Shown here in pieces: positions 9,470 through 18,089 of a stretch of DNA of 64,000 nt. The DNA is from Acidovorax sp. 107 (GTDB taxonomy: Bacteria > Pseudomonadota > Gammaproteobacteria > Burkholderiales > Burkholderiaceae_C). Position 1 is the stretch's first letter. The number at the start of each line of letters is the position of its first letter. The notes beneath the pieces were generated by a model. The model was not told the origin of the DNA, did no database searches, and was given only the letters and a program-made list of their open reading frames with translations. Position numbers and translations under genes: made by a program. The DNA is taken from assembly GCF_003058055.1 (NCBI RefSeq), contig NZ_QBTZ01000001.1, positions 746,501 to 810,500 of the forward strand, written 5' to 3'.

Positions 9470-10879
9470 ATGACCCCATTTTCTGATTCACGTCCCATGC
9501 CCAATACCGAAACCTCCGTGACCTCTACCGCCTCCGCGTCCGCCAAGGCAGCTCCTGCCGACCTGAGCGCCTTGCTGGGCGCCGACCGGCCCCGCCGTTG
9601 GTGGCAGCGCACCACCGTGTGGCTAGGAGTGGCGGCGTTCGTCGTGGTGGGTGGTGGCTTGTATGCCTGGCAATCTCGCCAGAGCGCCAGCACCGCACCC
9701 ACCTATGTGACCGAAGAGTTGCGCCGGGGCAACCTCACGCTCACCGTGTCGGCCAACGGCACACTGCAGCCCACGCGCTCGGTCACCATTGGCAGCGAGC
9801 TGTCGGGCACGGTGCGCAACGTGCTGGTGGATGTGAACGACAAGGTCAAGAAGGGGCAGCTGCTGGTAGAGCTGGACACTGCCAAGCTCGAAGCGCAGGT
9901 GCTGCGCTCGCGTGCCTCGCTGGCGTCGGCGCAAGCCCGCTTGGCCCAAGCCGTGGCCACCACCAAGGAGGCCATTGCCAACTTTGGTCGGCTCGAAGAA
10001 GTCGCCCGCCTGTCCGGCGGCAAGGTGCCCTCAGCCTCCGAGCTGGACGCAGGCCGCGCCACGCTGGACCGCGCCCGCGCCGACGAAACCAGTGCGCGTG
10101 CCACGGTGGAAGACGCACGCGCTGCGCTGTCCACCGACGAAACCAATTTGTCCAAGGCCTCCATCCGCTCGCCCATCGACGGCGTGGTGCTGACCCGCAC
10201 GGTAGAACCTGGCAATGCGGTGGCTGCATCACTGCAGGCAGTAACGCTGTTCACCGTGGCCGAAGACCTCACGCGGCTGCGGTTGGATGTGAGCGTGGAC
10301 GAGGCCGATGTGGGCTCGGTCAAGGTGGGGCAGGACGCGAGCTTCACGGTCAGCGCCTATCCCTCGCGCCGCTACCCGGCCCAGGTCACGCGCGTGTCGT
10401 TTGGCTCCACCAAGACGGACAACGTGGTCACCTACATCACCTGGCTGGAGGTGAACAACAGCGACATGAGCCTGCGCCCCGGCATGACAGCTGCGGCCAC
10501 CATCACCTCCACCGAGCGCAAGGACGTGCTGCTGGTGCCCAACACGGCGCTGCGTTTTACGCCCGCGCAGGCTGCCGGGGGCGATGCGAAGCCCGGGGCG
10601 GGTGGCACCAAGCCTGCTGCATCGGGCAGTGGTGGCGGCATCATGTCGCAGCTCATGCCGCGCATGCCACGCTCGGGCTCGGGTCCACGTAAACCGGGCG
10701 AGGCAGGCGATGGTGCGGGCAAGACGCGCCAGGTGTGGGTGCTGCAAGACGGCGCCGCCAAGCCTGTCACCGTGCAGGTGGGCATCAGCGATGGCCGCCA
10801 CACCGAGGTCACAGGCGAAGGCCTCACCCCCGGCATGGCCGTGATCACCGACCAGCGCGCGGCAGGGGCCAAGTCATGA
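9470..10879 (+). CDS. Efflux transporter periplasmic adaptor subunit, MacA-like (HlyD/MFP family)
   Basis: Membrane-fusion protein of 469 residues linking an inner-membrane ABC transporter to the outer-membrane channel. One transmembrane anchor lies at about residues 47-66 (TTVWLGVAAFVVVGGGLYAW). Then come the lipoyl half-motif GTVRNVLVDVNDKVKKGQLL, an alpha-helical hairpin rich in Ala, Arg and Glu, the second lipoyl half SIRSPIDGVVLTRTVEPGNA and a beta-barrel. A Gly/Pro/Ser/Lys-rich insertion near residues 365-415 interrupts the C-terminal membrane-proximal domain. The stop overlaps the ATG of the ATPase gene (ATGA). The partners resemble MacAB or PvdRT; the substrate is unknown. Confidence 0.9.
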   Translation: MTPFSDSRPMPNTETSVTSTASASAKAAPADLSALLGADRPRRWWQRTTVWLGVAAFVVVGGGLYAWQSRQSASTAPTYVTEELRRGNLTLTVSANGTLQPTRSVTIGSELSGTVRNVLVDVNDKVKKGQLLVELDTAKLEAQVLRSRASLASAQARLAQAVATTKEAIANFGRLEEVARLSGGKVPSASELDAGRATLDRARADETSARATVEDARAALSTDETNLSKASIRSPIDGVVLTRTVEPGNAVAASLQAVTLFTVAEDLTRLRLDVSVDEADVGSVKVGQDASFTVSAYPSRRYPAQVTRVSFGSTKTDNVVTYITWLEVNNSDMSLRPGMTAAATITSTERKDVLLVPNTALRFTPAQAAGGDAKPGAGGTKPAASGSGGGIMSQLMPRMPRSGSGPRKPGEAGDGAGKTRQVWVLQDGAAKPVTVQVGISDGRHTEVTGEGLTPGMAVITDQRAAGAKS

Positions 10880-11661
10880 GTGTGGCGGGCGATACCCCCA
10901 TCATCCGCCTGCGCGGCGTGACCAAGGTTTATGGCGAAGGGGCGCTGGCCTTTCAGGCGCTCAAGGGCGTGGACTTGGACATTGCGCAGGGCGACTTTGT
11001 AGCCATCATGGGCCCCAGTGGCTCGGGCAAGTCCACCGCCATGAACACGCTGGGCTGCCTGGACCGGCCCACCATGGGCGAGTACCTGTTCAAGGGCGTG
11101 CATGTGGAGGCACTCTCGCGCGACGAGCGGGCACGGCTGCGGCGGCGCTACTTTGGCTTTGTGTTCCAGGGCTTCAACCTGCTGGCGCGTACCTCGGCGC
11201 AAGAGAACGTGGAGCTGCCCCTGCTGTACCGGGGCGAGTCGGCCGCGGCGCGCCATGCGGCGGCGGCGCGTGCGCTGGATGCGGTGGGCCTCAAGGGCTG
11301 GGAGCACCACACGCCCGCCGAGCTGTCGGGCGGGCAGCAGCAGCGCGTGGCGATTGCGCGGGCCATCGTCACCGAGCCCGATGTGCTGCTGGCCGATGAG
11401 CCCACCGGCAACCTCGACACCCAGCGCAGCGTCGAGATCATGGAGCTGCTGTGGCGCCTGAACGCCGACCACGGCATCACCGTGCTGATGGTCACGCACG
11501 AGCCCGACATGGCGCAGTACGCGCGGCGCATCGTGCGGTTTGTGGATGGGGTGGTGGACAGCGATGCGGCCAACCCGCACCCCAAGGGGCTGGACGCGGA
11601 TGCGGTATCGAAGGCATCGACCGCAGCGGCTGTGGTCAGCTCGGATGCAGGAGGCCACTGA
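10876..11661 (+). CDS. ABC transporter ATP-binding protein, MacB/LolD type
   Basis: ATPase of 261 residues for the MacB-type permease that follows. Walker A is GPSGSGKST, the signature LSGGQQQRVAIARA and Walker B VLLADEPTGNLD, the last diagnostic of the LolD/MacB/FtsE class. The ATG at 10876 overlaps the adaptor stop by 4 bases; the frame is open further upstream but that extension lies within the adaptor gene. In Escherichia coli MacB the ATPase and permease are one polypeptide; here they are separate genes. Confidence 0.92.
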   Translation: MSVAGDTPIIRLRGVTKVYGEGALAFQALKGVDLDIAQGDFVAIMGPSGSGKSTAMNTLGCLDRPTMGEYLFKGVHVEALSRDERARLRRRYFGFVFQGFNLLARTSAQENVELPLLYRGESAAARHAAAARALDAVGLKGWEHHTPAELSGGQQQRVAIARAIVTEPDVLLADEPTGNLDTQRSVEIMELLWRLNADHGITVLMVTHEPDMAQYARRIVRFVDGVVDSDAANPHPKGLDADAVSKASTAAAVVSSDAGGH

Positions 11662-12866
11662 TGCTGCTCAACACCCTGCTGCTGGCGCTACGCTCCATCC
11701 GGCGCAATCTCATGCGCTCCTTCCTCACCATCCTGGGCATCGTGATCGGCGTGAGCGCCGTGATCACCATGGTCACGCTGGGCAACGGCGCCACGCTGGC
11801 CATCCAGAACCAGATCTCGGGCCTGGGCACCAACCTGCTGCAGGTGCGCCCCGGCCAGCGCATGGGGCCCGGCGGCGGCACGGGCGCCCCGGCCTTCAAG
11901 GACACCGACGCCGACGTGATCGCGCAGCAGATCGGCGGCATCTTGGCCGTGGCGCCTGAGGCGCGTGCTGCCGCCACGGCTGTGGTGGGCGGGCGCAACT
12001 GGACGACCAGTGTGATCGGCAGCACCAACGCCTGGCTGGAGACCGGCAACTGGACGGTGCGCACTGGCCGCGTCTTTACCGATGCTGAGTTGCGCGCGGG
12101 CGCTGCCGTCTGCCTGATCGGCGAGACCGTGCGGCGGGAGTTGTTTGGCACCGCCGATCCCGTGGGCGGCCAGCTGCGCGTGAAGGCGTTTTCGTGCGAA
12201 GTGGTGGGCGTGCTGGCGTCCAAAGGGCAGGGCGCGTTTGGCAACGACCAGGACGACACTGTGCTGGTGCCCCTGCGCACGCTACAGCGCCGTGTGACCG
12301 GCAACACGCGGGTGAACACGCTGCTGGTGTCGATGAAGGATGGCAGCGACCCCGAGCGGGTGAAGGCCAGCCTCACGCAACTGCTGCGCGAGCTGCGCAA
12401 ACTGTCGGACTCGGACGAAGACAACTTCAACGTGCTCGACACCAAGCAGCTGGCCGACACGCTCTCGGGCACCACCAAGGTGCTGACCACGCTGCTGGGC
12501 GCGGTGGCGGCGGTGAGCCTGCTGGTGGGCGGCATCGGCATCATGAACATCATGCTGGTGAGCGTGACCGAACGCACGCGCGAGATCGGCCTGCGCCTGG
12601 CCATTGGCGCGCTGGAGCGCGAGGTGCTGCTGCAGTTCCTGATCGAGGCCGTGGTGCTGGCCGCCTTGGGCGGGCTCATCGGCATCGTGCTGGCCACGGG
12701 CGCGTCGCTCGCGCTGTCGGGGCTGATGGGGGTGCCCTACCTGTTCAACCCGGGGGTGAACCTGCTGTCGTTCCTGTTCTCCGCCGGTATTGGTGTGGTG
12801 TTTGGCTATTTCCCGGCGCGGCGTGCGGCGCGCATGGACCCCATCGATGCGCTGCGGCATGAGTGA
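11661..12866 (+). CDS. ABC transporter permease, MacB/FtsX family
   Basis: Inner-membrane mechanotransmission permease of 401 residues. There is one N-terminal transmembrane helix (RSFLTILGIVIGVSAVITMV), a large periplasmic MacB_PCD domain (about residues 40-260), then three transmembrane helices (VAAVSLLVGGIGIMNIMLVS, FLIEAVVLAALGGLIGIVLA, LLSFLFSAGIGVVFGYFPA) ending in the conserved RAARMDPIDALRHE. The ATG at 11661 shares one base with the ATPase stop and has AGGAGG seven bases upstream, so the start is secure. Confidence 0.92.
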   Translation: MLLNTLLLALRSIRRNLMRSFLTILGIVIGVSAVITMVTLGNGATLAIQNQISGLGTNLLQVRPGQRMGPGGGTGAPAFKDTDADVIAQQIGGILAVAPEARAAATAVVGGRNWTTSVIGSTNAWLETGNWTVRTGRVFTDAELRAGAAVCLIGETVRRELFGTADPVGGQLRVKAFSCEVVGVLASKGQGAFGNDQDDTVLVPLRTLQRRVTGNTRVNTLLVSMKDGSDPERVKASLTQLLRELRKLSDSDEDNFNVLDTKQLADTLSGTTKVLTTLLGAVAAVSLLVGGIGIMNIMLVSVTERTREIGLRLAIGALEREVLLQFLIEAVVLAALGGLIGIVLATGASLALSGLMGVPYLFNPGVNLLSFLFSAGIGVVFGYFPARRAARMDPIDALRHE

Positions 12867-12901
12867 GGGCGTTTGCAGGGAGTTCTGAGCGGAAATACAA
12901 G

Positions 12902-12948
12902 CAAAAAAGGCATGAAGCGCCAGTGCATCATGCCTTGATTGCTATTGA
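12902..12948 (-). repeat. Dispersed small intergenic repeat, copy F, doubling as terminator sequence
   Basis: Read on the minus strand: CAATAGCAATCAAGGCATGA, then GCACTGGCGC and a poly-T stretch. The ATAGC and GC(A/T)GGCGC cores align with the other copies of the GATAGCTGC...CTAGCGC family. It is the most diverged copy and the only one with a perfect stem plus T-run. The family assignment is tentative. Confidence 0.35.
12903..12936 (-). terminator. Rho-independent terminator of the hsp20 gene
   Basis: On the minus strand a 9-bp perfect stem (AAGGCATGA and TCATGCCTT, 12928-12936 and 12907-12915) with a 12-base loop is followed by a run of T residues. It lies about 60 bp beyond the hsp20 stop. 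In the plus direction no T-run follows, so it serves hsp20, not the MacB permease gene. Confidence 0.75.
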
Positions 12949-12996
12949 AAATATAGCGATGGCCGTCACGCGCCATCGCTTGGGGAACGGCCAGAT

Positions 12997-13395
12997 TTAG
13001 TGAATGGTCAGCGTGGTGGCCTTGCTCACGGGCTCCAGGCGGACCAGCGTCAGGGTCAGCACACCGTTTTCCAGCTTGGCGGTGCTGGCGCTGGCATCGA
13101 TCTCGGTGGGCAGCTCCCACGCACGCTGCACCTTGCGCGGTGCGCCGTCCACGCTTTGCACCTGCACCACCTGGCCTTCAATGCTGATCGAGAGCTGTTC
13201 GCGGGCCAGGCCGGGCACGTCCAGCTGCAGGGTGGTGGCTTTTTCGTCCTGCGTCACGGTGCAGCCGGCGGCGGGTGCTGCCGCTGCGGATGCAGGCTGT
13301 GCCAGCGCGCCCATCAGAAAACGTTGCAGCGCCAGGTCGGCGGAACGGGGGGCTTGGGCATAAGCGGCGCGGCGGATCACGGGGGCGAAGATCAT
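12997..13395 (-). CDS. Hsp20/alpha-crystallin family small heat-shock protein
   Basis: ATP-independent holdase of 132 residues. The alpha-crystallin domain spans about residues 45-130: a DEKATTLQLDVPGLAREQLS opening, IEGQVVQVQS, then AWELPTEIDASASTAKLENG and VLTLTLVRL, the diagnostic G-V-L motif. The N-terminal arm is short and Ala-rich. AGGAG precedes the ATG. A CTTGAAA element lies about 75 bp upstream, suggesting sigma-32 control. The terminator at 12903-12936 closes the unit, so it is monocistronic. Confidence 0.9.
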   Translation of the reverse strand: MIFAPVIRRAAYAQAPRSADLALQRFLMGALAQPASAAAAPAAGCTVTQDEKATTLQLDVPGLAREQLSISIEGQVVQVQSVDGAPRKVQRAWELPTEIDASASTAKLENGVLTLTLVRLEPVSKATTLTIH

Positions 13396-13450
13396 GGGTA
13401 ACTCCTATACACTGCGCGGCTCTCGACGTGGTCGCCGCATGGCAGAGAGG

Positions 13451-13476
13451 TGTGTGCGGCCACGCCGCATTTCAAG
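13451..13476 (-). promoter_or_regulatory. Candidate sigma-32 (heat-shock) promoter of hsp20
   Basis: On the minus strand CCCTTGAAA (-35 core CTTGAAA, plus-strand 13470-13476) is followed after 10 bases by CCGCACACA. The -35 matches the sigma-32 consensus very well; the -10 is weak and the spacing a little short. The gene function supports the assignment. Confidence 0.4.
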
Positions 13477-13487
13477 GGAAAAATGCC

Positions 13488-14831
13488 ATGAATAAATTGC
13501 AATCCGTGGGCTTGAAATCAGGCGCTGCGGCATTACGTCACACCGTTTGGGCGGCCGCAGTGGCCCTCGCAGGCGCCGTGGCGTTGGCGCCCGCCGCGCG
13601 GGCGCAGGCCCCGGCCCCCGCCGCCGTGGCCCAGGCCAAGCCGGTCAAGCTGGCACTCATCGAAAGCCTCTCGGGCCCGTTCGCCAACACCGGCGAGGCC
13701 GTGTACCGCAACATCTACTGGGCCATGGAGCGCGTGAACACGCGCGGCGGCGTGCAGCTGCCTGCCGGTAGCGGTGGCCCCCGCCCGCTGGTGCTGGAGC
13801 GCTACGACAGCAAAGGCCAGAACGAAGAGGCTTTGTCTGCCTTGCGCGCCGCGATCGACGATGGCGCGCAGGTCATCCTGCAGGGCAACTCGTCGTCCAC
13901 GGCTGCCGTGCTGATCGAGGCCATCAACAAGCACAACGAGCGTGAGCCGAATAAGCGCGTGCTGTTCCTCAACTACTCGGCGGTGGACCCCATCCTCACC
14001 AACGAGAAGTGCAGCTTCTGGCACTTCCGCTTTGATGCCCATGCCGACATGCGCATGGCCGCGCTGATGGAGGTGATGCGTGAGGACAAGGCCTTGAAGA
14101 GCGTGTACCTCATCGGCCAGGACTACAGCTTTGGCCAGGCCGTGCTGCGCGAGGCCAAGAAGCAGCTGGCCGTCCAGCGCCCCGATGTGGCCGTGGTGGG
14201 CGAAGAGCTGCACCCCATCGGCCGCGTGAAGGACTTTGCCCCCTACGCTGTCAAGATCAAGAGCAGTGGCGCGCAGGCCGTGGTCACCGGCAACTGGGGC
14301 AACGATCTCACGCTGCTGGTCAAGGCCGCGCGGGACGTGGGCTACGAGGGCAGCTTCTACACCTTCTACGGCAACGCGCTGGGTGCGCCCGCTGCGATTG
14401 GCGACGCAGGCATCGGCAAGGTGGTGGCCGTGGCCGACTGGCTGCCCAACGTGCCGGGCGCGCAGAGCGAGGCGTTCTACCAGTCCTTTCGTACACGCTT
14501 TCCCAAGCCGCAGGACGACTATGTGCACATGCGCATGCAGCTGATGATTGAGGCACTCGCGCAGTCCATCGAGCGTGCGGGCAGCACGGATGTGGTGGCC
14601 GTTGCGCGCCAGATGGAGTCGGCCAACGTGCAGCTGGCCGGCCAGGGCGGCACCATGCGCGCGGCTGACCACCAGTTCCAGCAGGCGCTGGCGGTGGGCG
14701 TGATGGACAAGAAAGGCGCGCCCGGCGTGAAGTTCGACGTGGAAGGCTCGGGCTACGGCTTCCGCGTGGTTCGGCAGATTGCAGCGGCCAAGGCGCAGCA
14801 GCCGCACAGCTGCCAGATGCAGCGCTACTGA
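13488..14831 (+). CDS. Orphan ABC transporter substrate-binding protein (Peripla_BP_6 / HAAT family)
   Basis: Periplasmic binding protein of 447 residues. The signal peptide is about the first 40 residues (VWAAAVALAGAVALAPAARA, cleavage after ARA). The mature protein opens VKLALIESLSGPFANTGEAV and carries LVLERYDSKGQNEEALSALR and VYLIGQDYSFGQAVLREAKK, characteristic of branched-chain amino acid-type receptors. No permease or ATPase gene adjoins it: hsp20 is divergent and an ABC exporter converges. The ATG at 13488 has AAGGGA about ten bases before it. It may share permeases encoded elsewhere; the ligand is unknown. Confidence 0.88.
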   Translation: MNKLQSVGLKSGAAALRHTVWAAAVALAGAVALAPAARAQAPAPAAVAQAKPVKLALIESLSGPFANTGEAVYRNIYWAMERVNTRGGVQLPAGSGGPRPLVLERYDSKGQNEEALSALRAAIDDGAQVILQGNSSSTAAVLIEAINKHNEREPNKRVLFLNYSAVDPILTNEKCSFWHFRFDAHADMRMAALMEVMREDKALKSVYLIGQDYSFGQAVLREAKKQLAVQRPDVAVVGEELHPIGRVKDFAPYAVKIKSSGAQAVVTGNWGNDLTLLVKAARDVGYEGSFYTFYGNALGAPAAIGDAGIGKVVAVADWLPNVPGAQSEAFYQSFRTRFPKPQDDYVHMRMQLMIEALAQSIERAGSTDVVAVARQMESANVQLAGQGGTMRAADHQFQQALAVGVMDKKGAPGVKFDVEGSGYGFRVVRQIAAAKAQQPHSCQMQRY

Positions 14832-14877
14832 TACGTGGATTCGCTCCGGGCGGCCGGGGCGACCGGGGTGATCGCGC

Positions 14878-15644
14878 TCAGCGCCGGATCCGGTGGCCGG
14901 TCTTGAACACCCACCACACCACGGTGAGGCACAAGGCCATGAACACCAGCGTCATGCTGGTGCTCACCGCGATGTGCACGTCGGCGTGGCCGTAGAACGC
15001 CCACCGCAGCCCGCTGATGAGATAGACCACCGGGTTGAACAACGAGACGGTCTGCCAGAACGGCGGCAGCATGCTGATGCTGTAAAACGCTCCGCCCAGA
15101 AAGGTGAGCGGCGTGATCACCAGCAGCGGGATGACCTGCAGCTTCTGAAAGCTGTCGGCCCACAGGCCAATCAGGAAGCCGAACAGGCAGAACGTGACGG
15201 CCGTGAGCACCAGAAAGCCCACCATCCACACCGGGTGCGCCACCTCGTACGGAACGAACACCCGGGCGGTGGACAGAATGAGCACCGACACCAGCAGCGA
15301 CTTGCTGGCCGCCGCGCCCACGTAGCCCAGCAGCACCTCCACCCAGTTGACGGGTGCGCTCAGCAGCTCATAGATGGTGCCTGACCACTTGGGCATGTAG
15401 ATGCCGAAGGCTGAGTTGGAAATGCTCTCGGAGAGCAGCGACAGCATGAGCAGGCCGGGGATGATGTAGGCGCCATAGCTCACCCCGCCGATGTCGCCCA
15501 TGCGCGAGCCGATGGCGGAGCCGAAGACGATGAAGTACAGCGCGGTGGTGAGCACCGGCGCAATGAGGCTCTGCATCCAGGTGCGGAAGGCACGGTTCAT
15601 TTCAAAGCGGTAGATGGCGCGCACGCCATGCAGGTTCACACCGG

Positions 15645-15648
<4 letters not shown>
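14878..15648 (-). CDS. ABC-2 type exporter permease, YadH-like
   Basis: Inner-membrane permease of 256 residues with six hydrophobic segments, including [40 protein letters not shown] and [20 protein letters not shown]. The ABC2_membrane signature is visible in [20 protein letters not shown] and [18 protein letters not shown]. The start overlaps the stop of the ATPase gene by 4 bases. Together they form a two-gene exporter like E. coli YadGH, whose substrate is undetermined. Confidence 0.9.
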
Positions 15649-16637
<989 letters not shown>

Positions 16638-16814
16638 GGGGAGGGTTCTCTTGGAAGGCCAGGGCGCGCCGCCTTGGCCGGGCCGCTGCACAAGCGGTCG
16701 AAGCGGGGCATTGTGGACTGACTTGCGCAAGCGTGCAGCGCGGGGGCTCCGTGCCCGCAGAAACCTCCGGGTTCAGCCGGTGGGTGCGTGGTTCGCAGCG
16801 CGGGGGGGGGGCCA

Positions 16815-17927
16815 TCAGCGCGCCGCCGCCACCTCGCGCCCCAGCTCGATCACCGCCATGGCGTAGTAGCTGGACCAGTTGTAGCGCGTGATGGCGTAGA
16901 AGTTCTCGGTGCCCGCCACGTAGCTGGGCGCATCGTTGCCGTTTTGCAGTTCCACCAGCGCCAGCGGGCCGGTGTGCTGCGCACCCTGGGCATCGAGCAC
17001 GGCGCCCTTGGCCAACATGCTGGCGGCACTGAAGGTGGGCAGGATGTCGGGGGCGAGCAGGTCGTCCAGCTGTAGGCGCGCGTTGTCGAACTGCACCCCA
17101 AAGTGCGTGGGCATGCCGGGCGTCCAGCCGTGGCCGCGGAAGTAGTTGGCCACCGAGCCAATGGCGTCGGCCGGGCTCTTGAACAGGTCCACGCGGCCGT
17201 CGCCGTCGAAGTCCACCGCATAGCGCACCCAGCTCGATGGCATGAACTGGCCCAGGCCCATGGCGCCAGCGTAGCTGCCGCGTGGCTCAAAGGGGTCGGT
17301 GTTGCTGCGGTTGGTGAGGCTCAGGAACTGCTCCAGCTCGCGGCGGAAGAATTCGGTGCGCTCCTTGGCGCGCGGGTGGGCCGAGGGGAAGTCAAACGCC
17401 AGGGTGGCCAGCGCGTCCATCACGCGGAAGGTGCCCATCTGCTGGCCGTAGATGGTCTCCACCCCGATGATGCCCACGATGATCTCGGCGGGCACGCCAA
17501 ATTCGCGTTCGGCATGCTCCAGCGTGGCCTGGTTTTCCTGCCAGAAGCGCACGCCTGCACGGATGCGAATGGGGTCGATGAAACGGCTGCGGTACACACG
17601 CCAGTTCTTGGCCGTGCCCTTGGCCGGAGGCAGCATGAGGCGCGGCACCTGGGGCAGAAAATGCGCCTGGCCGATGGCCTGACGCACCCATTCGCGGTCC
17701 AGGTCGCGGCGCGCGGCCAGGTCGTCGGCAAACTCCATGGCCTCGGGCCGCGCCGCGTAGAGCACCGGGGCCTTGGCACTGGCCCGCCCCTGGTGGGCCT
17801 GGCCGGCTTTGGCATGCGCCTTCTGGGCTGCTGATTTGGGTTGGTTTTCGGGCTTTGCGCTAGCGGGTAATGCACAGGCAGCTATCAAAAAAATAGCTGC
17901 TGCGGTCCAGGGTGCTGTCTTCTTCAT
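16815..17927 (-). CDS. mltB: Lytic murein transglycosylase B
   Basis: Peptidoglycan lytic transglycosylase of 370 residues (GH103, SLT_2 domain). It cleaves the MurNAc-GlcNAc bond with 1,6-anhydro ring formation in the periplasm. The catalytic glutamate is in VGIIGVETIYGQQMG; other family motifs are SYAGAMGLGQFMPSSW, DFDGDGRVDLF, SPADAIGSVANYF and ITRYNWSSYYAMAVIELG. The signal peptide AAAIFLIAACALPASA has no lipobox at the expected position, so it looks soluble rather than lipid-anchored, unlike E. coli MltB. The codons for that signal segment coincide with a copy of the dispersed repeat (17857-17898). Confidence 0.92.
   Translation of the reverse strand: MKKTAPWTAAAIFLIAACALPASAKPENQPKSAAQKAHAKAGQAHQGRASAKAPVLYAARPEAMEFADDLAARRDLDREWVRQAIGQAHFLPQVPRLMLPPAKGTAKNWRVYRSRFIDPIRIRAGVRFWQENQATLEHAEREFGVPAEIIVGIIGVETIYGQQMGTFRVMDALATLAFDFPSAHPRAKERTEFFRRELEQFLSLTNRSNTDPFEPRGSYAGAMGLGQFMPSSWVRYAVDFDGDGRVDLFKSPADAIGSVANYFRGHGWTPGMPTHFGVQFDNARLQLDDLLAPDILPTFSAASMLAKGAVLDAQGAQHTGPLALVELQNGNDAPSYVAGTENFYAITRYNWSSYYAMAVIELGREVAAAR
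17857..17898 (-). repeat. Dispersed small repeat, copy B, embedded in the mltB signal-peptide codons
   Basis: On the minus strand AGCTATTTTTTTGATAGCTG, CCTGTGCATTACC and CGCTAGCGC match the intergenic copies at 29291 and 53801 in core and order. Here the sequence is inside the mltB reading frame and encodes most of the hydrophobic core and end of the signal peptide. Confidence 0.6.
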
Positions 17928-18027
17928 GTCAATGGTTCGTCATGTTGTGGCTCCCTCAAGCGTCCGATACCGGCGCGCTCCAAGACCAGGGATGCCAAGC
18001 AAGGGCCGCCCCGCAGCGAGGGCATCG

Positions 18028-18062
18028 TCCCCCTTCCCGCGCAAAGCGCGAGAGAAGGGGGA
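18028..18062. repeat. GC-rich hairpin repeat (TCCCCCTT...AAGGGGGA)
   Basis: TCCCCCTT at 18028-18035 pairs with AAGGGGGA at 18055-18062, and an inner CGCGC-AAA-GCGCG stem makes the tip. It lies between the 3' end of the TgpA gene and the 5' end of mltB. No T-run follows in either direction, so it is more likely a dispersed palindromic repeat or a Rho-resistant mRNA 3' structure than a classical terminator. Confidence 0.55.
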
Positions 18063-18089
18063 GGCGGCGCAGCCGCTCAGGGGGATGGT

